Assembly (NCBI RefSeq): GCF_026965535.1
Contig: NZ_CP114039.1
Span: 7,006,001 to 7,070,000 of the forward strand
DNA length: 64,000 bases
Origin: Corallococcus sp. NCRR
GTDB taxonomy: Bacteria; Myxococcota; Myxococcia; Myxococcales; Myxococcaceae
Direction: 5' to 3'
The notes beneath the pieces were generated by a model. It was not told the DNA's origin and did not search any database. It was given only the letters and a program-made list of their open reading frames with translations. The position numbers were made by a program, and so were the translations under genes. Shown piece after piece: positions 1 to 7,877 of this stretch. Positions within the stretch are counted from its first letter, which is position 1, and the number at the start of each line of letters is the position of its first letter.

Positions 1-822
1 CTGGCGGATGCCGGTGACGGCCTGGGCGTTGGTGATGGCCTGGTTCTTGGGGCTCTCCGCGGCGGCATTCAGGATGGCCACGTCGTGGCGGGCCACCTCC
101 GGGAACACCACCGACACGCGGTCCACGTCCGCCGCGCGCAGGGTGAGCGGAGTCCCGGTGGCGTCCTTCGCCGCGCGCAGCTGGTAGCCCTGCGCCGTGT
201 AGTCGTACGCCAGCACGCCGTTGCGCGTGTGCACGAACCAGACGACGAAGTCGTAGAAGCTGGCGCCGGACTCCGGGGACAGGCCCAGGAAGATGAGCGG
301 CAGCGTCGTGTCCAGCTGCGCGGCCCAGTCATTGGCCAGGGTGATCTTGTCGCCCTTGTGCGCGTCCAGCACGTCCTGGAGCGTCTTCTGCGTGTAGAGC
401 ACGCAGGGGTGGTGCTGCGTCCACAGGAGCCGCGCGGGGTCCACGAAGCGCACGGTGTAGTGCCGGTAGGTGATGCCCGCGCCCTTGGCCTGGGCGACGG
501 ACTCCTCCGTGAGGGCCTTCTCCTGCACCAGCCCCTTCACCTTCAGCGACGTGAAGGTGGGCTTCGTCGCCGTGTCGGAGTGCACGGCCTTCAGCTCCAG
601 CGCCACCTCCGCCAGGTCCGGCTTGAGGAAGTCCGCCAGCAGCTTGTCCTGCTTCTGTCCGCCGTGCCCCGTCTCATCGAGCACGCGGAACTCCACCCTC
701 CCCTCGTGCCCCCAGCCGTGCAGGTCCAGCTCGAAGGCGAGCACGTCCGAGGAGGGGATGGCGTGCGCCGTCCCGCCGATGGTGAGCGTCAGGCCCAGGT
801 CCAGGCGGTCGGCGAAGGCCAT
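1..822 (-). CDS. VgrG/TssI-like T6SS hub-spike protein (C-terminus outside window)
   Basis: Start ATG at 822 overlaps the tssE stop by one base (TGATG), so the two are translationally coupled. The visible 274 residues begin MAFADRLDLGLTLTIGG. They contain a segment of the type YRHYTVRFVDPARLLWTQHH followed by LYTQKTLQDVLDAH, which resembles the gp27-like hub region of VgrG and phage baseplate hub proteins (a Y-x-Y-x-V strand, then a variable residue and an xxxQKTVxDIL-like helix). The family forms the trimeric hub and spike at the tip of the Hcp tube. The C-terminal gp5/needle part cannot be seen, so whether there is a fused effector is unknown. A different contractile-tail baseplate protein is the main alternative. 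Confidence 0.6.
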   Translation of the reverse strand, partial: MAFADRLDLGLTLTIGGTAHAIPSSDVLAFELDLHGWGHEGRVEFRVLDETGHGGQKQDKLLADFLKPDLAEVALELKAVHSDTATKPTFTSLKVKGLVQEKALTEESVAQAKGAGITYRHYTVRFVDPARLLWTQHHPCVLYTQKTLQDVLDAHKGDKITLANDWAAQLDTTLPLIFLGLSPESGASFYDFVVWFVHTRNGVLAYDYTAQGYQLRAAKDATGTPLTLRAADVDRVSVVFPEVARHDVAILNAAAESPKNQAITNAQAVTGIRQ

Positions 823-1211
823 CAGGTGTCCTCCGCCTGCACGCGCACCCGGCCGGTGGTGGAGTGGAACATCAGCGACAGGTGGCAGGGCTGCCCGTCG
901 AAGGTGCCCTTGCAGTCGAAGTACAGCCACAGCGCGCTGTCGCGCCCGCGCAGCTTCACCTCCGGGTCCACCAGCCGGGGCTCGTGCTGCGTCACCTCCT
1001 GCTGGATTTCAGCGGTGAGCGCCTCCACCAGCTCGCGCGTGCCCAGCTTCTCCGTGTACCCGCCCAGCCCGAAGTCGTGCATGAAGAAGCCGTAGCCCTT
1101 CTTCGTGTTGAGCACGGCTTCGATGTTGCGCATCACGTGCTCCAGGCTGTCGCGCGAGTTGGTGCGCTCCCTGCGGGTCGCGAACTTGTCCAGGAACGGT
1201 GCGCGCGCCAT
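822..1211 (-). CDS. tssE: TssE, T6SS baseplate wedge protein (gp25-like)
   Basis: 129 aa, ATG at 1211. A longer upstream reading frame exists but overlaps tssK and gives low-complexity sequence; homology begins at MARAPFLDKF. The protein has the typical TssE layout: an N-terminal RTNSRDSLEHVMRNIEAVLNT helix-turn region, then GYGFFMHDFGLGGY, then a gp25/lysozyme-fold C-terminus. TssE joins TssF, TssG and TssK in the baseplate on which the sheath assembles. It lies 5 bp downstream of tssK and overlaps the next gene by one base, consistent with one polycistronic unit. Length is normal for the family. Confidence 0.85.
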   Translation of the reverse strand: MARAPFLDKFATRRERTNSRDSLEHVMRNIEAVLNTKKGYGFFMHDFGLGGYTEKLGTRELVEALTAEIQQEVTQHEPRLVDPEVKLRGRDSALWLYFDCKGTFDGQPCHLSLMFHSTTGRVRVQAEDT

Positions 1212-1216
1212 GGCGT

Positions 1217-2467
1217 CTAGCTCCTCCGCCAGAACAGCGAGGTCTGGGCGCCCCGGAGCGCGGGCGTCACGTAGAAGGCCAGGCCGTCCTCGCGCAGCGC
1301 GTGCTGCCACTCCTCGCCGTTGCTCAGCAGGTACCAGTCGATCTCCGGCCCCAGCGCGTGCGGGAACGACGGATACGGCACGTGCTTGAAGGGCACGCCC
1401 TTCAGGGCCTGACGGCGCACCAGCGGCAGCCGCGAGGGGCTCGCCAGCTTCACCCCGTCCAGCGGCGTGCGCTCCCCGGGCTGGGTGCGCTGCACCAGGA
1501 GGTACGCCTCGCTGGCGGAGCGGATCTCCGGCGGCAGCGGCGTCATCTGGAACTGCCCTTCCTTCGCCTGGAAGGCCTTGTGCGTGGAGCGCGTGGCCTC
1601 TGGCTGGAAGCTGCGCGTGAGCAGGCGGATCCACCCGCCCAGGGCCTCGTTGAGCCCCTCGTGCTGGTACACCGGCATCTGCTCGTCCGGGAGCATCTCC
1701 AGGTAGCAGCACGCCTCGAAGTACAGCCGGCGAAGCGCGTCGAACAGGTGGTACGGGTGCACGTACACCTGACGGAACATGTCCCGGCGCAGCGCGATGA
1801 GCCGCTGCACCTCGAAGAGCGCCCGGCGCGCGTTGGTGAGCCGGTCCGTGCGCAGGTACGTGTCCGAGATGTTGGTGAGCAGCTGCTGGCGCACCTGATC
1901 CAGCAGGTCATCGAGCGTGGAGAGCAGCTTCTCCAGGAAGGGGTTGGGCCCCACGAGCAGGAGCGGCGGCACCCAGTCCGGGGACGTGTGCCACGCGCCG
2001 TCCTCGTCCTGCGACACGGCGGCCAGCCCCAACGAACCGATGGTCCCGTCCAGCACCGGCTCCGTGGACAACTGCAGCTTGTGCAGCACGCGCTGGAGCA
2101 CCGGCGGATCATCCGCGTACAGGCGGATGCCCTCCGCGCTGACGGTCTCCTTGAGCACGTGCAGGTAGACGATGAACTCCGTCTTGCCCACGGCTTCCAG
2201 CGACAGGGGCGAGATGACGGAGTTGCCCGGGACGTCCAGCAGGTCCCCGGACTTGGTGACGACGGTGAGCGCGGAGATGGACAGGCTGCCGCTCTGCAGG
2301 AGCGACTCGTTCCAGGCCAGGTTCGCGACGCCGTAGGAAGGCAGGCCGGACAGCGTGGAGTGGAGGCGGATCTCCGCGTCCAGCGCGTCCTCCTGCGCGA
2401 CGAAATGCTCCGGAAGAAGCGTCTGGCCAACGTGCCAGCGGACCCGTGCGAGCTTGTACCGCTGCAT
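1217..2467 (-). CDS. tssK: TssK, T6SS baseplate-membrane complex connector
   Basis: 416 aa. The start MQRYKLARVRWHVGQTLLPEH contains the family's conserved V-x-W-x-x-G-x-x-L-x-P-x-H-F signature. The middle has the expected shell-domain beta strands, and residues around FLEKLLSTLDDLLDQV match the helical neck region. TssK trimers dock the TssEFG baseplate wedge onto the inner-membrane TssJLM complex. The gene lies between hcp and tssE and is slightly shorter than many proteobacterial homologues (about 440 aa). No frameshift or missing segment was noticed. Confidence 0.9.
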   Translation of the reverse strand: MQRYKLARVRWHVGQTLLPEHFVAQEDALDAEIRLHSTLSGLPSYGVANLAWNESLLQSGSLSISALTVVTKSGDLLDVPGNSVISPLSLEAVGKTEFIVYLHVLKETVSAEGIRLYADDPPVLQRVLHKLQLSTEPVLDGTIGSLGLAAVSQDEDGAWHTSPDWVPPLLLVGPNPFLEKLLSTLDDLLDQVRQQLLTNISDTYLRTDRLTNARRALFEVQRLIALRRDMFRQVYVHPYHLFDALRRLYFEACCYLEMLPDEQMPVYQHEGLNEALGGWIRLLTRSFQPEATRSTHKAFQAKEGQFQMTPLPPEIRSASEAYLLVQRTQPGERTPLDGVKLASPSRLPLVRRQALKGVPFKHVPYPSFPHALGPEIDWYLLSNGEEWQHALREDGLAFYVTPALRGAQTSLFWRRS

Positions 2468-2553
2468 GCGCCTTTCTTTCCTTCCACCCGCCTGAACCCG
2501 GCCGGGAGCGAATCCTGCTCCCGGCCCGGTTTAGACCCGGACCGCGGCCAAAG

Positions 2554-3138
2554 CTACTTGGCGGCCGCCTCGGTGATGCCCCACTTCTTCGCGATCTTCT
2601 TCGTCGAGGAGGTGGCGAGGTTCAGCGACTGCTCGCTCGCCTGCGGCTTGATGCCGATCTGGAACGTGAAGTTCTTGGGCGACTGCACCTCGCGCGACTC
2701 GTTGTCCGCGATGGACATGTTCAGGTCGTCGCCGTTCTTCTCGAGCAGGCCCTTCATCTCCGCGTCGAGGAAGTTCGACTTGAAGTACTTCTTCCCGATG
2801 GGGTCGTACTCGTAGATGACGTACTTGAAGTTGACTTCGATGTTGCTGAAGTTGCCCAGCAGCATCTCCGCCACCTTCTGCTTGTTCGCCACCGACACCT
2901 GGCCGGAGAAGTACATGGCGTCCGTCACGCCCGTCTCCCACAGGTAGTGGTTGAGCACCGCGACGACCTTGTCGGCGATGGCCGCGTCCGGGTTCTCAGG
3001 ATCCTTGATGGTCTCCTGATCCGCCGCCAGCGCCTCGCCGCCAATGGTGATGGCGGTGATGTAGCCCACGGGGGTCTGCTTGTCCTTCTTGAAGTTGAAA
3101 CCCTGATACACGTCCAGGTTGCGCGAAAACTGGGGCAT
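2554..3138 (-). CDS. hcp: Hcp-like T6SS inner tube protein (TssD)
   Basis: 194 aa, ATG at 3138. The start MPQFSRNLDVYQGFNFKK is followed by beta-rich sequence (VGYITAITIGGEAL, VNFKYVIYEYDPIGKKY, NFTFQIGIKP). It is encoded between tssC and tssK, where hcp is commonly placed, and 55 bp downstream of tssC. Hcp hexamers stack into the tube that is expelled by sheath contraction. It is longer than the typical 160-170 residues and lacks the classical Hcp N-terminal motif, so the call rests on position, size and predicted beta-barrel character more than on residue signatures. Another beta-rich T6SS component is possible. Confidence 0.65.
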   Translation of the reverse strand: MPQFSRNLDVYQGFNFKKDKQTPVGYITAITIGGEALAADQETIKDPENPDAAIADKVVAVLNHYLWETGVTDAMYFSGQVSVANKQKVAEMLLGNFSNIEVNFKYVIYEYDPIGKKYFKSNFLDAEMKGLLEKNGDDLNMSIADNESREVQSPKNFTFQIGIKPQASEQSLNLATSSTKKIAKKWGITEAAAK

Positions 3139-3193
3139 CTGTCACTCCAGGGTAAGGGGGGCAGGCTCTCACCTGCCCCAAGTGGGATGCGGC

Positions 3194-4681
3194 CTAACCG
3201 AGCCGCGACTCGAGCATCAGCTCCACGTTGAGGCCTTCGAACTGGATGTGCGGGAGCACGGCCAGCTTGCAGTCATACCAGCCGATCTCACCGGGGCGCG
3301 GGAAGACCGTCACGCTGCTCGCCTTGAACGGGAAGCGGCGCACGGTGAGGTCGTCCGGGTTGGCCACGGTCGTGACGTAGTTGGACAGCCACGAGTCCAG
3401 CTGCCGCTGGATGTAGGGCGCGTCCGCCGTGTTGCCGATGTTGTCGCGCATGATGCACTTCACGTAGTGCGCCAGCCGCGTGATGGAGAACGTGTAGGCC
3501 AGGTTGGTGACGAGCTGCGAGTTCTCCGAGTCCTTGGGGTCCTTGAACGTCTTGGCGACCTTGGCGGACTGGGTGCTGAAGAACGTCGCGTCGCTGGAAC
3601 CCTTGCGGTACACGAGCGGGATGAAGCCCGAGCGCGCGAACTCGTACTCGCGGTAGTCCGGGATGGCGATCTCCACCGGGGCCTTGATCTCCTCCTGGCC
3701 GCGCAGGGAGAAGGTGTCCACGGGCAGGCCCGTGATGAGTCCACCGCCCTTGGGGCCGCGGATGGACTGGCACCAGCCGGAGATCTCGAACGCCTTCACC
3801 ATGTTGCGCGCGAGCAGGATGGCGGAGTTGCCCCACAGGTACTTGTCGGAGTCGCCGCGCGCCGTCTCGGTGAAGTTGAGGACGTCGCAGGGGTTCTTGT
3901 CCGGGTGCCAGGGCAGGCGCAGCACGTAGCGCGGGAAGGTCAGGCCCACGTACGCGGCCTCCTCCGTGTCGCGGAACGCGTTCCAGCGGCCGAAGCGCGG
4001 GTGGGCGAGCACGCCCTCCAGGTTCTTGATGGCCTCCATCTCCTCGATGGTCTCGCAGCCGAAGAACTTGTGGTTCACGGCGGAGATGAACGGCGCGTGC
4101 GCGGCGTTGGAGACCTTGGCCATGCGCTGCAGCCAGGTGAGGTCCGCGGGCGTGGAGGAGAAGTCGTACAGGCCGACGATGGCGCCGAAGGGACGGCCGC
4201 CGTACTGGTCGTACTCCTGGATGTAGACCTTGTCGAACAGCGCCCCGGCGAAGATGTTGCTGGAGTTGTTCTCGAAGTCCTCCGCCAGCTCATCCTTGGC
4301 GACGTCCAGGATGTCGATGGCGATGTTCGCCTTGAAGTTGGTGTGGCTGACCAGATCATCCAGGCCGCGCCACGTGGACTCCAGCTTCTGGAAGGTCTCG
4401 TTGTGGAGGATCTCGTTCATCTGCGCGTCGATCATGCGATCGATGCGGCTGATGACGTCCAGCACCTGGCCCTTGTCGAAGCGGGCGGTGTTGTCCGGGC
4501 CCTCCACGGGGGCCACGTTCTGCAGCAGCGCGGCGACGCTGGAGAGGAAGCGGCTCTCCAGGGTGACCTGCTGCTCGTCGCCCGCGGGCGCGAAGTTGGT
4601 GGTGATCATCGGCGCCGATTCCTGGGGCGGATCGAGCCGGACGCTGGTGAACAGGCGCTTCAGGTAGGTGGTCTCAGCCAT
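3194..4681 (-). CDS. tssC: TssC, large subunit of the contractile sheath
   Basis: 495 aa, ATG at 4681. It shows the family's characteristic sequence: LESTWRGLDDLVSHT in the N-terminal third, FGAIVGLYDF, HAPFISAVNHKFFG, and the C-terminal FPRPGEIGWYDCKLAVLPH strand that interlocks with neighbouring subunits. TssB and TssC polymerise into the sheath around the Hcp tube and are disassembled by ClpV. The gene sits 40 bp downstream of tssB, the usual order. Length is normal. Confidence 0.96.
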   Translation of the reverse strand: MAETTYLKRLFTSVRLDPPQESAPMITTNFAPAGDEQQVTLESRFLSSVAALLQNVAPVEGPDNTARFDKGQVLDVISRIDRMIDAQMNEILHNETFQKLESTWRGLDDLVSHTNFKANIAIDILDVAKDELAEDFENNSSNIFAGALFDKVYIQEYDQYGGRPFGAIVGLYDFSSTPADLTWLQRMAKVSNAAHAPFISAVNHKFFGCETIEEMEAIKNLEGVLAHPRFGRWNAFRDTEEAAYVGLTFPRYVLRLPWHPDKNPCDVLNFTETARGDSDKYLWGNSAILLARNMVKAFEISGWCQSIRGPKGGGLITGLPVDTFSLRGQEEIKAPVEIAIPDYREYEFARSGFIPLVYRKGSSDATFFSTQSAKVAKTFKDPKDSENSQLVTNLAYTFSITRLAHYVKCIMRDNIGNTADAPYIQRQLDSWLSNYVTTVANPDDLTVRRFPFKASSVTVFPRPGEIGWYDCKLAVLPHIQFEGLNVELMLESRLG

Positions 4682-4721
4682 GGCGGAGTCCTTTTAGAAG
4701 TCGAAGGGTTGGGAAGGCGGA

Positions 4722-5357
4722 TCAGGAAGCGGCCGGGGGCTTGGCACCCGCGGCGACGGTGGCGGCGACCGCGGCCGTGGCGGCGGCGGCCCCCCCGGCG
4801 GGCTTGCCAGCGGCGGCGGCGGGCGCGTCCGCCTTCGCCGCGGACTCACCGGCGGGCAGGCGCATGGTCTCGTAGCCCTTCAGCTCGTTGAGCAGCTCCT
4901 TGAGCGCCTCCGGCTTGGAGAACAGCTCGTAGAGCTCGCGGCGCAGGTCCTTGCGGTTGTCGATGTTCGACTGCATCTCCACCAGGAGCGTCTTCAGGAG
5001 CAGCAGCGCCTTGAGCTTCGGCACGTGCTTGACGATCTCATCCGGGTGGAAGGACTTCATCCGGTCGATGGGGAGCGTGACGTTCAGCTCCTCCTCCACG
5101 TCCGGGTTGATGCGGTTGGCGACCTGGAAGTTGGTGGACATCTTCATGTCCTTCATCAACTCGTCCAGGTTGCGGCCGTCCACGGAGCGCAGCTTGCGCG
5201 TCTCCAGATCCGTCTTGCGGTCCTCGGAGGAGCCCAGGGAGAAGTCCCCCATCACCAGGAGGCGCAACGGCAGGTTCACCGTCTCCTGCTCGCCGTTGAT
5301 GGTGGTGCGGTACGTGAGGGTGATGCGGGATTTGGGAAGCTGGTCCTGAATGGCCAC
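4722..5357 (-). CDS. tssB: TssB, small subunit of the contractile sheath, with Ala/Pro-rich tail
   Basis: 211 aa, ATG at 5357. Residues 1-165 are the TssB core: SRITLTYRTTINGEQE, LPLRLLVMGDFSLG, and a helical C-terminal segment ELYELFSKPEALKELL. Residues from about 170 to 211 are almost entirely Ala, Gly, Pro and Lys, a low-complexity tail not usual in proteobacterial TssB, which is about 160-170 aa. The tail may lie outside the sheath, where ClpV gains access in the TssB/TssC family, or it may be a neutral GC-driven extension. A candidate promoter lies in the 135-bp gap upstream. Confidence 0.93.
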   Translation of the reverse strand: MAIQDQLPKSRITLTYRTTINGEQETVNLPLRLLVMGDFSLGSSEDRKTDLETRKLRSVDGRNLDELMKDMKMSTNFQVANRINPDVEEELNVTLPIDRMKSFHPDEIVKHVPKLKALLLLKTLLVEMQSNIDNRKDLRRELYELFSKPEALKELLNELKGYETMRLPAGESAAKADAPAAAAGKPAGGAAAATAAVAATVAAGAKPPAAS

Positions 5358-5444
5358 GGTGACTCCCTGACAATCGCAGTGCGTTTGATGCCCCCCGTAC
5401 TGCCCTGTCGCTCCGGGAGTACGCCCTGCCGAGTGAACATTTAC

Positions 5445-5474
5445 AGCCTAGGCGCGATCAGGAAATCCCGTCAA
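5445..5474 (-). promoter_or_regulatory. candidate sigma-70-type promoter for tssB-tssC-hcp
   Basis: On the minus strand, TTGACG (5474-5469) and TAGGCT (5450-5445) are separated by 18 bp, placed about 90 bp ahead of the tssB start. It lies in the only sizeable gap (135 bp) inside the core tss genes. The -10 match is weak (3 of 6), so this is suggestive only. Confidence 0.3.
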
Positions 5475-5492
5475 CCAGCCGACATGACAGGT

Positions 5493-6389
5493 CTAGCGGG
5501 GTTCCGATGATCGCAGTTGAGCGGTGTCCCCCGTGAAGAGGAGGACCTCCTGGGTCTGCTCCGGGCCGCCTACCAACGGCTCGTAGCCCAGGTGGCTTCC
5601 GTCGATCAGCCGCGCGTGGCTGCTCTGATCACGCAGGCAGAGGATGACGGCGAGCGCGAGCGGGGTCTCCGCGAGGCTCGGGAGGATGCGGGTGTTGAGG
5701 CGCCGGCGGGCCTCCACGGCCCAGGGGGTGCCGGTGCCGGAGTGCGGCTCGTTGAGGAACAGCCGCACCTCCACGCCGCCCGTGGGGACGGTGGCGAAGC
5801 CGCCCACCGCGCTGCCGTCTCCGAGCGCGGCGGCGCCCAGGCGGATGCCCTTGGCTTCGATGCGCTGGCGGCGCGTCTCGCGGCGCACCACCACCTCCGC
5901 CTCCGGGAAGACCTTGGCGAACAGCCAGTGCAGGCTGCTGGGGCACGCGAGCCGCAGCAGGCGCAGCCGGTGCGCGGTGGAGTGCTCCCAGCCGGGCAGC
6001 AGGGATTCGTCGCGATCCGGGAACTGGCCCGCGAAGCGGGTCCGCAGCAACAGGTGGTCAAAGTAACCCAGGAAGTCCGCCATCGTGTCCTGCTCCAGGC
6101 GGTCCATGGCCTGGAAGAGAAACGAGGGCAGCGGTGTCTGCAGGCTGAGCAGGCCCAGGTTGACGGTGATGACCACGCGTTTGCGCGGCTGGCGGGTGAA
6201 TTCAATGGCATGCACCAGGTGGGGCTGGTGCACGGTGCTGCGGTGGCTGCGGAACTCCACCTCCGCCTCGCCGTAGCCTTCCTTGGCGAGCAGGTCCAGG
6301 AGGGCCGGCACGTCGAAGCCGCGGATGCGCTCGCTGATGCGCTCCTCGACGGTGAGCTTGCGGCCCGGCTGTTCGCGCTCCAGTGCCAT
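5493..6389 (-). CDS. tssG: TssG, T6SS baseplate wedge protein
   Basis: 298 aa, ATG at 6389. N-terminal VEFRSHRSTVHQPHLVHAIE corresponds to the TssG region that aligns strands ahead of the conserved LGL...PLPSFLFQ...MADFLGYFDHLLLRTRF stretch (LGLLSLQTPLPSFLFQAMDR here). That stretch, a long aromatic helix after a PLP motif, is the family hallmark. TssG pairs with two TssF copies and TssE in each baseplate wedge. No tssF is visible in the window, so it must lie elsewhere, probably to the left. The gene begins 5 bp after the upstream TssA-like gene and ends 135 bp before tssB. Confidence 0.75.
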   Translation of the reverse strand: MALEREQPGRKLTVEERISERIRGFDVPALLDLLAKEGYGEAEVEFRSHRSTVHQPHLVHAIEFTRQPRKRVVITVNLGLLSLQTPLPSFLFQAMDRLEQDTMADFLGYFDHLLLRTRFAGQFPDRDESLLPGWEHSTAHRLRLLRLACPSSLHWLFAKVFPEAEVVVRRETRRQRIEAKGIRLGAAALGDGSAVGGFATVPTGGVEVRLFLNEPHSGTGTPWAVEARRRLNTRILPSLAETPLALAVILCLRDQSSHARLIDGSHLGYEPLVGGPEQTQEVLLFTGDTAQLRSSEPR

Positions 6390-6394
6390 GGGGG

Positions 6395-7483
6395 CTATTC
6401 GTCGTATTCCGAGCCGCCACGCGGCTGGCGCGCCTGGGCGACGAGGAACGCGTCCAGGTCCACGCGGTAGAGCTGATCCATGGCGCGGAAGGACAGCGTC
6501 TCCGTGTTGTGCAGCATGGGCTCGATGGCTTCCGCGTGCTGCGCCAGGCCATTGAAGAAGCCGGAGAAGAGCTGCGGCAGGTACACGCGCGGGTCGAAGC
6601 GCTCCACGGTGGCGAGCACGTCCACGGCGATGACGCTCGCCTTGGTGTAGTCCTCGCGCTCCACCAGCGCCTCGAAGGCGGACAGCTTGCGGACCAACTG
6701 CGCGAGCGCGGGGGACATGGGCACGGTGGGGCCCGCGTCCGCTTCCACCTGGCGGGCGGCCTTCTTGCGGCGCACGGGGCGGATCTCCTCTTCCTCCTCC
6801 TCGTCGTCGTCCTCGTCCTCCTCCCCTTCGTCGTCGTCCGGAGCGGCGGCGAGCTCAACCTCGGGGGCCGCGGCGGGCCCGGGCTCCTCCGGCGGGGGCA
6901 GGAAGGGCACGGCCTGGGCGTGGGAGCGCAGCGCGCCGAGCAGCGTGCGCATGGCGTCCATGCACGCGCTCTTCTGCAGGATGGCGAGGGCGGCGATGAG
7001 CGGGTCGCCCAGGGCCAGGGCCTCTTCCATGGGCTCGCGGTTGCCGGGCGCGCTCCAGGTCTGCCATTGCGCGTCCTTGAGGCGCGAATGGTGTTCCAGG
7101 TGCTTGCCCATCATCTTCAGCAGCCAGCGCAAGCCGGTGTCCGCGAAGACGAGCTTCTTCTCCATCGGGCCGAAGAAGTCCCAGTTCTCCGTCAGCGTGC
7201 GCTTGAGGGAGCGGAACACGACGGGCAGCGCCTTCATTCCGTCCGCGAAGAAGTGGCCGAAGAGGTACGGCCCCACCACGCGCACGTCGCGCACGCCCTG
7301 GCGCAGGAGCCCCGCGGCGGCGCGGGCCGCGTCCGCGTATTCGCTCTTGGCGACGAGGCCGGTGATGGCCTCCAGGCGCGGATCCGGGCCCTCGGACTCG
7401 TCGAGGGGGACTGGGGCGGTGGTGAACTCCACGTCCAGCAGCGTGAAGTCCACGGGCTCCAACACCTGCGCGGGGCTACCCAT
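6395..7483 (-). CDS. TssA/IglI-like T6SS protein with acidic linker
   Basis: 362 aa. Two helical regions are separated by a strongly acidic low-complexity linker (about residues 210-240, runs of D and E) followed by a basic patch RPVRRKKAARQ. The N-terminal region (DPRLEAITGLVAKSEYADAA) is helical, similar in layout to ImpA/TssA or IglI-family T6SS proteins. TssA proteins prime baseplate and sheath assembly. The start overlaps the PAAR-like gene by 8 bp and the stop lies 5 bp before tssG. I recognise the class from context and general layout rather than a firm motif; it could be a lineage-specific component. Confidence 0.55.
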   Translation of the reverse strand: MGSPAQVLEPVDFTLLDVEFTTAPVPLDESEGPDPRLEAITGLVAKSEYADAARAAAGLLRQGVRDVRVVGPYLFGHFFADGMKALPVVFRSLKRTLTENWDFFGPMEKKLVFADTGLRWLLKMMGKHLEHHSRLKDAQWQTWSAPGNREPMEEALALGDPLIAALAILQKSACMDAMRTLLGALRSHAQAVPFLPPPEEPGPAAAPEVELAAAPDDDEGEEDEDDDEEEEEEIRPVRRKKAARQVEADAGPTVPMSPALAQLVRKLSAFEALVEREDYTKASVIAVDVLATVERFDPRVYLPQLFSGFFNGLAQHAEAIEPMLHNTETLSFRAMDQLYRVDLDAFLVAQARQPRGGSEYDE

Positions 7484-7862
7484 CCGTCACCGCCATCTGG
7501 CCCGGGGCCGTGATCTGGATGACGCCACCCCAGTTGCACATGCACTTGGAGTTGCTCTCCAGCGCCGGGAAGTTGGCGATCAACACCGTGGGACACCCGG
7601 GCACCCAGGGGGCCACCGTGGCGGGGATGCAGGGCATGGGCGTGAGGACGCCGAGGGCCGCCGCGGTCGCCGCCGCCACCATGGGGTTGGCCAGGGACTG
7701 GCACATGCCGAAGGGCATGATGTTCAAGAGCGGCTTGTTGTCCATGATGTTCGCCGCGGGCGTGGTGGCCATCACCATGTTCGCGGGGAGCACCATCAGC
7801 GCGGAGGGCGCCATCCCGAAGCTGCATTGGAGCATCGCTCCCGTCACGACCTGAGCACCCAT
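7476..7862 (-). CDS. DUF4280 PAAR-like T6SS tip protein
   Basis: 128 aa, ATG at 7862. The sequence carries the DUF4280 pattern: VVTGAMLQCSFGMAPSAL near the start, ANIMDNKPLLNIMPFGMC, a Met/Pro/Cys-rich middle (MPCIPATVAPW), and a C-terminal CNWGGVIQITAPGQ. DUF4280 proteins are regarded as PAAR-like sharpening tips for VgrG spikes. It overlaps the TssA-like gene by 8 bp, firmly placing it in the T6SS operon. No C-terminal effector domain is fused, so it is probably structural. Confidence 0.8.
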   Translation of the reverse strand: MGAQVVTGAMLQCSFGMAPSALMVLPANMVMATTPAANIMDNKPLLNIMPFGMCQSLANPMVAAATAAALGVLTPMPCIPATVAPWVPGCPTVLIANFPALESNSKCMCNWGGVIQITAPGQMAVTDG

Positions 7863-7877
7863 TGTGCCGCTCCTTCG

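Noticed and set aside
3119-4891. Plus-strand frame of about 590 codons over tssC
   Set aside because: The minus strand encodes an unmistakable TssC; the plus frame is low-complexity.
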